Below are positions 44,073 to 52,783 of a stretch of DNA of 61,199 nucleotides, piece by piece. A program made the translations under genes and the position numbers. The DNA is taken from NCBI GenBank assembly GCA_031398745.1, contig JANNNX010000044.1, positions 1 through 61,199 on the forward strand, written 5' to 3'. Position 1 is the stretch's first letter, and each line of letters opens with the position of its first letter. Below the pieces are notes generated by a model. It searched no databases, was not told the DNA's origin, and worked only from the letters and a program-made list of their open reading frames with translations. The stretch comes from JANNNX01 sp031398745 (GTDB lineage Bacteria > Actinomycetota > Acidimicrobiia > Acidimicrobiales > CADCSY01).

Positions 44073-44746
44073 TCCCCGAGTCTCGCAGCCGCCCCCGCCT
44101 CTAGCGCCAGGAGCGTCGCCTTGGCCTCGACGCCGCCCAGGTACTGACCGAGGGCCCCGTCGGCTCGGACCACCCGGTGGCAGGGGACGACCAGCGGGAT
44201 CGGGTTCTGCGAGCAGGCGCTGCCCACGGCCCGGACCGCGCCAGGGTTACCGGCGGCGACCGCCACCGCCGAGTAGCTGGCGGTGGTGCCGTAGGCGATG
44301 TCCTGGAGGTGGTGGAGCACGGTGCGCCGGAATCCCCGGGCCAGCCGGAGATCGAGGGGGAGGTCGAAATGACGGCGGCGGCCGGTGAAGTACTCGTCGA
44401 GCTGGCGGGCCACGGGATCGGTCCGGGTCGACGAGCGCAGGATCCTCGGGCTGAGCACGGCCGCCAACCGGGCGAGCACGGCGTCGTGGTCCTCGCCCTC
44501 GAACGCCACCCGCACCAGGCCGGCGGGCGTGACCGCCAGCAGCAGGCGCCCGATCGGGCTGGCCACCACCGCCCACGCGACGTCGAGCAGGCCGGCGTCG
44601 TCGGCTCGGTTGGCCAGGCGGGCCCGGCGGCGGGCCCCGATCTCGGGGTCGTCATCGGTCTCGGCGAAGGCGGCCCGCACCTGGGCGCCCACGTCATCGT
44701 CCTCCCCGTCCGTCGACAGCGGGTCGTCTCGGACCTCGGGGCTCAT
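44069..44746 (-). CDS. ogt: Methylated-DNA-protein-cysteine methyltransferase
   Basis: 225 residues. It takes the alkyl group from O6-alkylguanine onto its own cysteine. The acceptor motif VVPCHRVVRADGALGQYLGG is intact, preceded by the helix-turn-helix ASYSAVAVAAGNPGAVRAVG and the SACSQNPI box. The N-terminal 50 residues are Asp-rich and extra to the family. It overlaps the sigma-factor stop by 4 bp and the pirin start by 4 bp. Confidence 0.93.
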   Translation of the reverse strand: MSPEVRDDPLSTDGEDDDVGAQVRAAFAETDDDPEIGARRRARLANRADDAGLLDVAWAVVASPIGRLLLAVTPAGLVRVAFEGEDHDAVLARLAAVLSPRILRSSTRTDPVARQLDEYFTGRRRHFDLPLDLRLARGFRRTVLHHLQDIAYGTTASYSAVAVAAGNPGAVRAVGSACSQNPIPLVVPCHRVVRADGALGQYLGGVEAKATLLALEAGAAARLGE

Positions 44747-45225
44747 GGCGCGGCTCCTGTCGGATAGGTCCGCCGGAGGGCGGCGATGCCGTCGGCCGCG
44801 CTACGCCGGGCCGCGTCCTGACTGCAGGCCAACAACCCGGCGATATCCGCGTAGGAGAGGTCGGCCAGGTACCGGTAGGCGACCGCCGCCCGCTGCTTGG
44901 GCGGGAGCGCGGCCACCGCCGAACGCAGTGCCTCGTCGGGCGGCACCGGAACGCGAGCCGGCGAGGCGCGGTCGGGCACATCGCCGGACGGCCGGGCGGT
45001 CCGGGCCGACCGGCGGAGCTGGTCGATGGCCTTGCGGTGGGCGATGGTCACCAGCCAACCCCGCAGGTCGCTGTCGGCTCGCAGATCCGGATAGGCCCCC
45101 AACGCCGACAGGAAGGTCTCGGACCACGCATCGTCGGCATCGACGGAACCGAGCAGGGCGCGACAGACCCGGAGCACGACCGGCCCGTGCTCGACCACGA
45201 CCTCGTCGAACGGGCGCAGGCTCAC
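44743..45225 (-). CDS. RNA polymerase sigma factor, sigma-70 family (ECF-type)
   Basis: 160 residues, GTG start. Region 2 (VLRVCRALLGSVDADDAWSE, DLRGWLVTIAHRKAIDQLRR) and region 4 (AALPPKQRAAVAYRYLADLS, YADIAGLLACSQDAARRSAA) are complete. No anti-sigma gene adjoins it; instead it overlaps ogt, so a link with alkylation damage is possible. The promoter it recognises is unknown. Confidence 0.9.
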   Translation of the reverse strand: MSLRPFDEVVVEHGPVVLRVCRALLGSVDADDAWSETFLSALGAYPDLRADSDLRGWLVTIAHRKAIDQLRRSARTARPSGDVPDRASPARVPVPPDEALRSAVAALPPKQRAAVAYRYLADLSYADIAGLLACSQDAARRSAADGIAALRRTYPTGAAP

Positions 45226-45392
45226 AGCCAGCCAACGTTCGCGCGGCCCACTCTGTGAGGTCCGGCACTCCAGGCGGGACGTCGGGCGAGAAACTCGGAG
45301 CGCCTGTGACCCAAGAACATGGGAGGCTGGACTCCGGACGTTCGACGTCGGGAACCTCTCGAGGGCCGACGACCCCCAGCAAGGAGCACGAA

Positions 45393-46388
45393 GTGACGCG
45401 ACCGGCGGTGTCGGCCGAGCCCGACCACCTGGCGATCGAGACCGAGGGCCTGGTCAAGGTGTTCGGCGAGACCCGAGCCGTGGACGGCATCGACCTGTCC
45501 GTGCCTCGGGGGACGGTCTATGGCGTCCTCGGGCCGAACGGCGCCGGCAAGACCACGACCATCCGGGTACTGGCCACCCTGCTGCACCCCGACGCCGGCT
45601 CGGCCCGGGTGTTCGGTCACGACGTGGTCACCGGCGCCGACGCGGTGCGGGGCATGGTCAGCCTGACCGGCCAGTTCGCCTCCGTCGACGAGGAGCTCAG
45701 CGGTCGGGAGAACCTCGTGCTGCTGGGTCGACTGCTCGGCCTGTCCCGCTCGGCCGCCCGGGAGCGGGAGGCCGAGCTGCTCGATGCCTTCGGGTTGACC
45801 GATGCCGGCGACCGCCTGGTCAAGGAGTACTCGGGAGGCATGCGCCGCCGACTCGACATCGCCGCCAGCATCGTCGTCACCCCCGAGCTGCTGTTCCTCG
45901 ACGAGCCCACCACCGGGCTCGACCCCCGGAGCCGCAACCAGGTATGGGAGATCGTGCGGGTGTTGGTGGCGGCCGGCACCACCGTGCTGCTCACCACCCA
46001 GTACCTCGACGAGGCCGACCAGCTGGCCGGGCGGATCGCCATCATCGACCACGGTAAGGTCATCGCCGAGGGCACCAGCGCCGAGCTCAAGTCGCGGGTC
46101 GGCTCGGGCATGCTCCACCTCCGAGTGGTCGACCCCGAGCAACGTCCGGTCGCGGCCCAGGTGCTGGCCCGAGTCCTCGGCACCACCGCCCAGCTCGACG
46201 CCGACCCGGCCGCCGTCTCAGCCCTGGCCACCGACCCCGACCGGGTGGCGGTGGTGCTCACCGAGTTGTCCCGCGCCGGCGTCGCCATCGCCGAACTCGC
46301 CCTCGGCCAGCCCAGCCTGGACGAGGTCTTCCTGGCCCTCACCGGCCGGCCGGCCGATGACGACGAGACCAAGGAGGACGCCGCATGA
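45393..46388 (+). CDS. ABC transporter ATP-binding protein, daunorubicin-resistance (DrrA) type
   Basis: 331 residues from a GTG with AAGGAG 8 bp upstream. Walker A GPNGAGKTT, signature EYSGGMRRRLDIAASIV, Walker B LLFLDEPTTGLDPRSR, LLTTQYLDEADQLAGRI and the C-terminal GQPSLDEVFLALTGRP are the DrrA family pattern. Overlaps the permease by 4 bp. Probable multidrug or glycolipid exporter. Confidence 0.94.
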   Translation: MTRPAVSAEPDHLAIETEGLVKVFGETRAVDGIDLSVPRGTVYGVLGPNGAGKTTTIRVLATLLHPDAGSARVFGHDVVTGADAVRGMVSLTGQFASVDEELSGRENLVLLGRLLGLSRSAAREREAELLDAFGLTDAGDRLVKEYSGGMRRRLDIAASIVVTPELLFLDEPTTGLDPRSRNQVWEIVRVLVAAGTTVLLTTQYLDEADQLAGRIAIIDHGKVIAEGTSAELKSRVGSGMLHLRVVDPEQRPVAAQVLARVLGTTAQLDADPAAVSALATDPDRVAVVLTELSRAGVAIAELALGQPSLDEVFLALTGRPADDDETKEDAA

Positions 46389-47221
46389 CCACCACCGACG
46401 CCGAGCCGGTGCTCGCCGCCGAGGCGCTCCGGTCGGTGCTCGCCAGCCGATCGCGACCGTCGCGCCCGGGGCCGGTGTCGGCCTCGCTGACCTTCGGGTG
46501 GCGGGCCATGCTCAAGATCAAGCACGTGCCCATGCAGCTCTTCGACGTGACCGCCTTCCCGATCATGTTCGTCGTCCTCTACACGTACCTCTTCGGCGGG
46601 GCCCTGGCCGGCTCGCCCCGGGAGTACCTCCAAGAGCTGCTCCCGGGCATCCTGGTCATGACCGTCGCCTGGATCACGATGTACACCGGGATGGCGCTCA
46701 ACACCGACATCTCCAAGGGCGTCTTCGACCGGTTCCGGTCGCTGCAGATCTGGCGGCCGGCGGTGCTGGTCGGGATGCTGCTGGCCGACGCGGTCCGCTA
46801 CACGATCGCCTCGCTGGTCGTGATCGTGCTGGGCCTGGCCCTCGGCTACCGCCCCGGTGGCGGAGTGGTCGGCGTGGTGCTGGCGGTCGCTCTGCTGCTG
46901 GTGTTCTCGTTCAGCCTGTCCTGGGTGTGGACCGCCCTGGGCCTGAAGATGCAGACGGCCGAGGGCGTCCAGCAAGTGAGCATGACGATCCTGTTCCCGG
47001 TGACCTTCGCCAGCAACGTGTTCGTCGACCCGGCCACCATGCCCGGCTGGGTCCAGTCGTTCGTGAAGGTGAACCCGATCACCCTGCTCTCGACTGCGGC
47101 CCGGGGGCTGATGCAGGGCTCCGTCGACACCAGCGACGTTCTCTGGGTGCTGGTGTGGAGCGCGGCGCTGGTGGCGGTGTTCGCGCCCCTCACCCTCCGC
47201 CTCTACAACACGGAGCGCTGA
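46385..47221 (+). CDS. ABC-2 type permease, DrrB-like
   Basis: 278 residues, six membrane segments. QLFDVTAFPIMFVVLYTYLF, LLPGILVMTVAWITMYTGMA and VNPITLLSTAARGLMQG match the DrrB/ABC-2 pattern. Its ATG lies in the ATGA overlap with the ATPase stop. Partner of the gene at 45393. Three bases separate its stop from the convergent gene. Confidence 0.92.
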   Translation: MTTTDAEPVLAAEALRSVLASRSRPSRPGPVSASLTFGWRAMLKIKHVPMQLFDVTAFPIMFVVLYTYLFGGALAGSPREYLQELLPGILVMTVAWITMYTGMALNTDISKGVFDRFRSLQIWRPAVLVGMLLADAVRYTIASLVVIVLGLALGYRPGGGVVGVVLAVALLLVFSFSLSWVWTALGLKMQTAEGVQQVSMTILFPVTFASNVFVDPATMPGWVQSFVKVNPITLLSTAARGLMQGSVDTSDVLWVLVWSAALVAVFAPLTLRLYNTER

Positions 47222-47224
47222 GCG

Positions 47225-49093
47225 TCAGTCGCGGTGCTCGGCCAGGGCGACGATGTCGACCGCCGGCCGATCGGCTCCGAGGGAGCCCTCGAAGGGGAGG
47301 TTCGAGAAGTTGAACACCCCACCGTCGGCCCCCACCATCAGGTAGCCGTTGCCGTAGGCGACCATGCCGACGACCGGCGCGTTGAGCGTCGGGCCGGGCG
47401 CGAGGACCCCGGGGAGAGAGCCCACGAACTCGGCGCCAAAGGCGAACACCCCGCCATCGGCGGCCACCAGCCAGTAGCCGGTCCCGTCGGGATCGGCGAC
47501 CAGCGACTCCACCGGCTGGTTGAGGCGCTGGGAGCCCATCGACCCCCGGAAGGTGGCGTCGCCAAAGGCGAACACCCCGCCATCGGCGGCCACCATGTAA
47601 TAGCCGAGGCCCGACGGGGTGGCCACCGCGTCGAGCACCGGGCCGTTGAGCGCCACCGCCGACATGTCGCCGAGGAAAGGGGCGCCCCCGAAAGGGAACA
47701 CCCGCCCGAACGAGGTGAACACCCACCCCCCCTGGCCGGTGGGGGTGTAGGCGAGGCCGACCGCGCCCTCCCCGTCGTAGAGGCGCCCGAAGCCCACGAC
47801 CTCCTCCCGGGAGAACTGCGAGCCCTGCCACACCCCGCCCGACGCGTCGAGGACGGCCGCGCCGCCCGCCGGCGAGGTGGCCAGGTCGGTGGCGCCGCCA
47901 TACCACGAGGCGAGGTTGGCGGCCACCGACGTCGAGTCGCCGAACTGGTAGCTGGCGCCCACCTCGTCGAGCAGGATGTAGCCCGCCTGCGCCCGGCTGG
48001 GCAGCACCACCAGACGGGCCCCCGACGCCGGCGAGGCCGTCCCGGTCACGACCAGGTCGTCGCGGCCGTCACCATCGAGGTCGACGGCCGCTGCTCGCTG
48101 GCCATCGCCCAGGCCGGTCTCGTCGACCTGGGACCGGGCCGCCACTCCGGCGGCACCCACTCCCATGTAACGGGTGCTGGCCCACACGTCGTCACGACCG
48201 TCGCCGTCGAAGTCGGCCACCACCGGTCCCTCGTTGTCTCGGCAATCGGTGCCCGACGCCACGTCCCGCCCGGCGAAGGTGCCGTCGGGCTGGCGCAGCT
48301 CGACCGTGAGCGAGCAGCCGTCGCCCCGGGTGAGGGCAATGTCGTCCGACGCCCCGTCGCTGTCGAGGTCGCCGAGGGCGGCGGCCAAGGCCAGCGGTGA
48401 GGTGGTGTCGAGCAGCGTGTGGCGTCCGCTGAACCCACCGGCCGCGGTGGCGTAGGCAACGTCGGCCCGGCCCTGGGCGGTGACGACGACGACGTCGGCC
48501 CGGGCGTCGCCGTCGAGCGGGCCGAGCACGAAGGACCGCGGCGCCGACGGGACGGTGGTCGTGGTGATGGCCCCGAACCCGCCCAACCCGTCGCCCGGCC
48601 GCACGTCGAGTGCCGTGTCCGGCGCGGCCGACCGGAGCACGACGAGGTCGTCGGCGCCGTCGCCGGTGACGTCGGCCAGTCGCACCGACCGGCGCTCGCC
48701 GTCGGCCGAGGCGACGAGGCTCCGGGGCTCGAACGACCCGGCCCCGTCGCCCCGGCGCAGCGCCACCTCGCCGCCATTCTCGAGGGTGACCAGGTCGAGG
48801 AGCCCGTCGCCATCGACGTCGCCGAGGACACCGTCGGTCGCCCCGGCGGACAGCGACACCCCCGTCGCCGGCGACCCGTCGCCCCGGCTCAGGTGGACGT
48901 CGATGGCGGCCCCCACCGCCACCACGTCGGGCCGGTCGTCGCCGTCAACGTCCCCCGTGAGCAGCGCCGCCGGGAGACCGCCGATGGCCGTGTTGGCGTT
49001 CGGTGGGCCGAGCGCCGCGGTCGCCGGGGTCGCAACGAGAGCGACCGACGAGGTGGCCAGGGCGAAGGCGACGAGCAGGCGTGGGGGGCGCAC
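47225..49093 (-). CDS. Secreted VCBS/FG-GAP protein with C-terminal propeller-like repeats
   Basis: 622 residues from a GTG at 49093 that opens a Sec signal (VRPPRLLVAFALATSSVALV ending near ATA). The N-terminal two thirds has FG-GAP/VCBS units with Ca-binding loops: GDVDGDDRPDVVAVG, DVDGDGLLDLVTLENGG, DFDGDGRDDVWAS and DLDGDGRDDLVVTG. The C-terminal third has YYMVAADGGVFAFGDATF and YWLVAADGGVFAFGAEF repeats like those of the M23 peptidase at 10941. No catalytic domain. Probable extracellular adhesion or matrix protein. Confidence 0.88.
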   Translation of the reverse strand: MRPPRLLVAFALATSSVALVATPATAALGPPNANTAIGGLPAALLTGDVDGDDRPDVVAVGAAIDVHLSRGDGSPATGVSLSAGATDGVLGDVDGDGLLDLVTLENGGEVALRRGDGAGSFEPRSLVASADGERRSVRLADVTGDGADDLVVLRSAAPDTALDVRPGDGLGGFGAITTTTVPSAPRSFVLGPLDGDARADVVVVTAQGRADVAYATAAGGFSGRHTLLDTTSPLALAAALGDLDSDGASDDIALTRGDGCSLTVELRQPDGTFAGRDVASGTDCRDNEGPVVADFDGDGRDDVWASTRYMGVGAAGVAARSQVDETGLGDGQRAAAVDLDGDGRDDLVVTGTASPASGARLVVLPSRAQAGYILLDEVGASYQFGDSTSVAANLASWYGGATDLATSPAGGAAVLDASGGVWQGSQFSREEVVGFGRLYDGEGAVGLAYTPTGQGGWVFTSFGRVFPFGGAPFLGDMSAVALNGPVLDAVATPSGLGYYMVAADGGVFAFGDATFRGSMGSQRLNQPVESLVADPDGTGYWLVAADGGVFAFGAEFVGSLPGVLAPGPTLNAPVVGMVAYGNGYLMVGADGGVFNFSNLPFEGSLGADRPAVDIVALAEHRD

Positions 49094-49121
49094 CCCCCGA
49101 ACGTTACCGGCGGTGTCGGGC

Positions 49122-49862
49122 TCAGTTAGGTCGAGCGGCCCGGGGTCGATCGAGGGCGGCGGCCGACAAACGGCCGCCGACGATGTCACCGGCCACGTCG
49201 GCCAGACGGAGGTTGTGATTGCGGGCATGGCTCCGCAGAAGGAGGAAGGCGTGCTCGAGGTCGACCCCGCCGTCGGCCGCCACCATCCCCTTGGCCTGTT
49301 CGATGGCAACCCGGGTCTCGAGGGCCTGGCTGAGCTGCTCCTCCAGCACTTGGGCTTCGATCGCAGCACGATGCTGGAGGATGGCGATGGTGGCGACGTC
49401 GGCCAGCGCCTGGGCCGCCACGACATCGGCCGGCAGCATGTCGCCGGACTCGACGTGGAACAGGTTGAGGGCACCGATGACCGAGCCCCGCAACCGCAGG
49501 GGAAGGGCGTGGACCGAGTGGAAGCCCGCGGCGAGAGCCTCCGCCGCGAACCGCGGCCAGGCGCCCCCGGTCGCCTGCAGGTCGCGATTCATCACGGCTT
49601 GGCCGCTGCGGTGGCAGTCGAGGCACGGGCCTTCCTGGGCCTGGATCTCGAAGAGCTCCAGGACCCGCATGGCCTCGCTCGACGACGCCATCACCCGCAG
49701 GTCGCCCTCGGGCCCGACCAACATGATCCCGGCCGCTCCGACGCCGAGCACCTCGACGCAGCGGTCGGTGAGCAGGGTCAGCAACTCGACGACGTCGAAG
49801 TCGGCCACCAGGGTGTCGGCCAGCTCGACCAGTGTCCGGACCAGCGTCGCTTCTCTGGGCAT
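49122..49862 (-). CDS. GAF-ANTAR RNA-binding regulator
   Basis: 246 residues from the ATG at 49862, preceded by GAGGAGCGAG. A GAF domain (about 15-165; CVEVLGVGAAGIMLVGPEGD, QEGPCLDCHRSGQAV, HALPLRLRGSVIGALNLFH) is joined to a three-helix ANTAR domain (LEEQLSQALETRVAIEQAKG then DLEHAFLLLRSHARNHN). ANTAR proteins bind paired hairpins in nascent RNA and prevent termination. The C-x2-C pair in the GAF domain could sense redox or bind a ligand. Confidence 0.9.
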   Translation of the reverse strand: MPREATLVRTLVELADTLVADFDVVELLTLLTDRCVEVLGVGAAGIMLVGPEGDLRVMASSSEAMRVLELFEIQAQEGPCLDCHRSGQAVMNRDLQATGGAWPRFAAEALAAGFHSVHALPLRLRGSVIGALNLFHVESGDMLPADVVAAQALADVATIAILQHRAAIEAQVLEEQLSQALETRVAIEQAKGMVAADGGVDLEHAFLLLRSHARNHNLRLADVAGDIVGGRLSAAALDRPRAARPN

Positions 49863-50075
49863 CAGGCTCGCTCCTCGCCGTCGGCCGCGCCCCCATCTTG
49901 CTCCTTTCCCGCCGGTGCCGCTCGATCCGTCGCCGTTTGGTCGCCCGGCGTGTACCGTCGAACCGACACGACCCATCCCACACGTGTCGGGCATGGCTTC
50001 ATTGGCCGGCTCTGGGAGCGGTGCTCCGGACCCTGGTAGCGCGATCTGACGATCGGAACGCACCAGGAGCGCACC

Positions 50076-50729
50076 ATGCGACGCAGAACCCTCGATTTCC
50101 TTTTCAGCGCCGGGGGGCTGGCTCTCGCCGGGCTCCTCCTGGTGCTCGGACTGGTCCTCACCAGCAACGCGAACTTCGCCGAGACCTATGTGCGCGACCA
50201 GCTCGGCCAGCAGAGAATCGCTTTCCCAACCAGTGAAGAGCTCACCGACGAGGAGAAGGCGTCCACCTGCCTCGTGCGTTACGCAGGTCAGGACCTACTG
50301 ACGGGCAAGCAGGCGGAGTGCTACGCCAACGACTACATCGGACTGCACCTCGAGTCGACGGCCGACGGGCAGACCTACGCCGAGCTCGGCGAGCCGCAGA
50401 GCGCGCTGCGAGCTGAGGTCAAGGCGGCCACCGCGGCCAACGACCCCGGGCTTCCGGCCCTCGAGGAGGAGCTGGCCACCGTGACCTCCCAGCGGGACTC
50501 GCTGTTCAAGGGTGAGACCCTCCGAGGCCTGCTGCTCACGTCCTTCGGGTTCAGCGTGTTCGGTGTGAAGGGGGGCGAGGCAGCCACCGTCGCCTATGGC
50601 GCCGCCGCGCTGCTGGCCCTGCTGGCCGTGGCTGGCTTCGTCCACGCCTTCAAGACGCCTGCAGACCGGACTTTCGCGGCACCGGAAGGGGTGAGCACGT
50701 CTACCGGCGAGAAGCCGCTCGCCGCCTGA
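50076..50729 (+). CDS. Membrane protein with two transmembrane helices, function unknown
   Basis: 217 residues. The N-terminal helix is SAGGLALAGLLLVLGLVLTS and the second, around 170-190, is VAYGAAALLALLAVAGFVHA. The domain between, about 130 residues with a Cys pair (STCLVRY, QAECYANDYIGLH) and a coiled-coil-like LEEELATVTSQRDSL, is probably outside the cell. Similar proteins are common in actinobacteria. A strong terminator follows. Confidence 0.78.
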   Translation: MRRRTLDFLFSAGGLALAGLLLVLGLVLTSNANFAETYVRDQLGQQRIAFPTSEELTDEEKASTCLVRYAGQDLLTGKQAECYANDYIGLHLESTADGQTYAELGEPQSALRAEVKAATAANDPGLPALEEELATVTSQRDSLFKGETLRGLLLTSFGFSVFGVKGGEAATVAYGAAALLALLAVAGFVHAFKTPADRTFAAPEGVSTSTGEKPLAA

Positions 50730-50760
50730 TCACGGCGCGGCTGGCTCCAGCCGCAACGAC

Positions 50761-50796
50761 CCGGGCCGGGGGATCCACCGAGGTCCCCCGGCCCGG
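50761..50796 (+). terminator. Terminator hairpin after membrane-protein gene
   Basis: CCGGGCCGGGGGA and TCCCCCGGCCCGG, perfect 13-bp arms with a 10-nt loop, 32 bp after the stop codon. Confidence 0.8.
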
Positions 50797-50857
50797 TCGC
50801 GCTCGGATGCGGGCCGGTCCGTGTCGACATCGGCTCCCACCTCCTACGGTTGCCCCG

Positions 50858-51730
50858 GTGCGGGCGATCCTGCTGCTGCGCTGCATCGACCGCCCGGGGA
50901 TCGTTGGTGCGGTGGGCTCGGCCATCGAGGCCGTCGGCGGCAACATCGTGGCCGCGGACCAGCATCGCGACGAGCGAGCGGGGGGCCCACCGGTGTTCCT
51001 GCAGCGCATCGAGATCGACGTCGCCGACCAACCCGCCGACGAGCTGCGAGCGGCGGTGGTGGCACCGCTCACCGATCGGTTCGAGCTCGACGTCGAGATC
51101 GACGTCGAAGGCGAGCCCCGACGCCTGGTGGTGCTGGTGTCTCGTCCCGGGCACTGCCTGGCCGACCTCCTCGGCCGCGACCAGCTGGGCCAATTGTCGA
51201 CCCTGGCCGGCTTCGGTGGGCGCATCGCGGCCGTGGTCTCCGACTACGACGACCACCACGAGCTAGTGGCGCGCCTGGACATCCCGTTCCACCACCTCCC
51301 GGTGGGGGGCCACGACCGGGCCGAGCACGACCGCCAGGTGGCCGACGCGGTGGCGGCCCACTCCCCCGACCTGGTGGTGCTGGCCCGGTACATGCGGATC
51401 CTGCCGGCGTGGGTGGTCGAGCGCCACCGGGGCCACATGATCAACGTGCACCACTCGTTCCTCCCCGCCTTCGTGGGCGCCGGCGCCTACCGCCAAGCCC
51501 ACGAGCGGGGGGTGAAGGTCATCGGCGCAACCGCCCACTACGTGGACGTCGAGCTCGACGAGGGGCCGATCATCACCCAGCGAACGCTGGCCGTCAGCCA
51601 CCGCGACGATGCCGAGGCCCTGGCGTCGAGGGGTCGTGACGTGGAGCGGATCGTGCTGGCCGAAGCGGTGCGGCTCCACCTCGAGCGTCGGGTCCTCGTC
51701 GACCGGGGCCGGACCGCCATCTTCGACTGA
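50858..51730 (+). CDS. purU: Formyltetrahydrofolate deformylase
   Basis: 290 residues from a GTG at 50858; an upstream GTG at 50807 would run through the terminator. It hydrolyses 10-formyl-THF to formate and THF. The N-terminal ACT domain (LLLRCIDRPGIVGAVGSAIE) is followed by the formyltransferase fold with MINVHHSFLPAFVGAGAYRQ and GATAHYVDVELDEGPII, holding the catalytic Asn, His and Asp. Confidence 0.94.
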   Translation: MRAILLLRCIDRPGIVGAVGSAIEAVGGNIVAADQHRDERAGGPPVFLQRIEIDVADQPADELRAAVVAPLTDRFELDVEIDVEGEPRRLVVLVSRPGHCLADLLGRDQLGQLSTLAGFGGRIAAVVSDYDDHHELVARLDIPFHHLPVGGHDRAEHDRQVADAVAAHSPDLVVLARYMRILPAWVVERHRGHMINVHHSFLPAFVGAGAYRQAHERGVKVIGATAHYVDVELDEGPIITQRTLAVSHRDDAEALASRGRDVERIVLAEAVRLHLERRVLVDRGRTAIFD

Positions 51731-51759
51731 CCGGCCGTGCCGGGCGGTGTGACGGCGCG

Positions 51760-52245
51760 TCAGCGCCCGCGAGCAGCCGGCGGCGACGTCATCGATGCCA
51801 ACCAGAAGCACGCCGCGGCCTGGACGTAGATCGCCGGAGCCAGCACCGGTGACGGGCCCACCTCGCCGCTGGCCGCGGCCCACCAGCGCTGGCCCGTCGA
51901 CATGGTCGACCACCGCTCGGCGTAGCGGAAGTCGAGGACGCCGGCGTCGAGGTTGGCCTGGACGTGGGTGAGCACGCCGTAGATGGCGAAGCCGACCACG
52001 ACCGCCAACAGGACACGGGCGGCGCGGGTCGACGCGGCGCGGGGTCGAAGGAGCAGCGCCCCCAGCGCCGCGACCAGGGGCACGAGAGCCACCCAGGCGT
52101 AGAGCTGGGTGGTGGAGGTCCAGTGGCGGAGCGAGGCCAGCTCGGCGGCGGTGCCCACCAGCCCGGCTCCGCCGAGGACGAGCAGCCAGCCCCGCAGCGA
52201 GGCCGGTGCCGTCGGCGCGGCCCGAGTCGTGGTCGGCTGCCTCAC
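51760..52245 (-). CDS. Four-helix membrane protein, function unknown
   Basis: 161 residues from the GTG that overlaps the stop of the upstream lipoprotein gene (GTGA). Four hydrophobic segments: LRGWLLVLGGAGLVGTAAEL, YAWVALVPLVAALGALLL, VLLAVVVGFAIYGVL and APAIYVQAAACFWLASM. The tight coupling suggests a complex with the lipoprotein. No family recognised. Confidence 0.78.
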   Translation of the reverse strand: MRQPTTTRAAPTAPASLRGWLLVLGGAGLVGTAAELASLRHWTSTTQLYAWVALVPLVAALGALLLRPRAASTRAARVLLAVVVGFAIYGVLTHVQANLDAGVLDFRYAERWSTMSTGQRWWAAASGEVGPSPVLAPAIYVQAAACFWLASMTSPPAARGR

Positions 52246-52655
52246 AGGGTGAGGGTGGCGATGATCGCCTCGAGCACCTCTTCGGACGGGTTGTACTTGG
52301 AGAGCTCCTGGCGCAGCGAGGCGAACGTCGGGTCGCTGGTGTCGTAGGGCCGGTACTCGTCGACCTCCCGAGCCCAGCGCTCGGCCTGGTCGATCCCGGC
52401 GGCCTCGAAGGCTGCCGTCAGCTCCTCGATGGTGGCGGTGTTGGCGTCGACCGTCGCCGAACCCGTTGACGTGGTGTCTGTGGTTCCGACGGTGCCCTCG
52501 GTCGTCCCGGTGGTGTCGGTCGCCCCGGCCGTCTCGGTGGTGGTGGTGGGTGACGAGTCGTCGGTGGCGTCCGAGCCGCAGCCGGCGAGGAGGCACGCCG
52601 CGGCGAGTCCGGCGATGGCGGTGGCGGTGGCGGTGGCGACCAAGCGTGTGCGCAT
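52242..52655 (-). CDS. Small lipoprotein with helix-hairpin-helix-like C-terminus
   Basis: 137 residues. The signal ends in lipobox LLAGC at 26; a long Thr-rich linker (TTTTETAGATDTTGTTEGTV) follows. The C-terminal 70 residues, VDANTATIEELTAAFEAAGI, QAERWAREVDEYRPY and PSEEVLEAIIATLTL, resemble ComEA-like HhH domains (xNxATxEEL...EYRPY). DNA binding is possible outside the membrane, but that is an inference. Coupled to the membrane protein at 51760. Confidence 0.78.
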   Translation of the reverse strand: MRTRLVATATATAIAGLAAACLLAGCGSDATDDSSPTTTTETAGATDTTGTTEGTVGTTDTTSTGSATVDANTATIEELTAAFEAAGIDQAERWAREVDEYRPYDTSDPTFASLRQELSKYNPSEEVLEAIIATLTL

Positions 52656-52783
52656 CGGGCCATCCTGACCCCCGTGGGCCGACAGTGCGGGGCACCCGAG
52701 TGGCCGGTCAACGGCCGGTGGGCTCCCTGTCACCGATCGCCCGGTCGACGACCGATGACGGGGAGCCGAGCCAGCGGGGCCGT

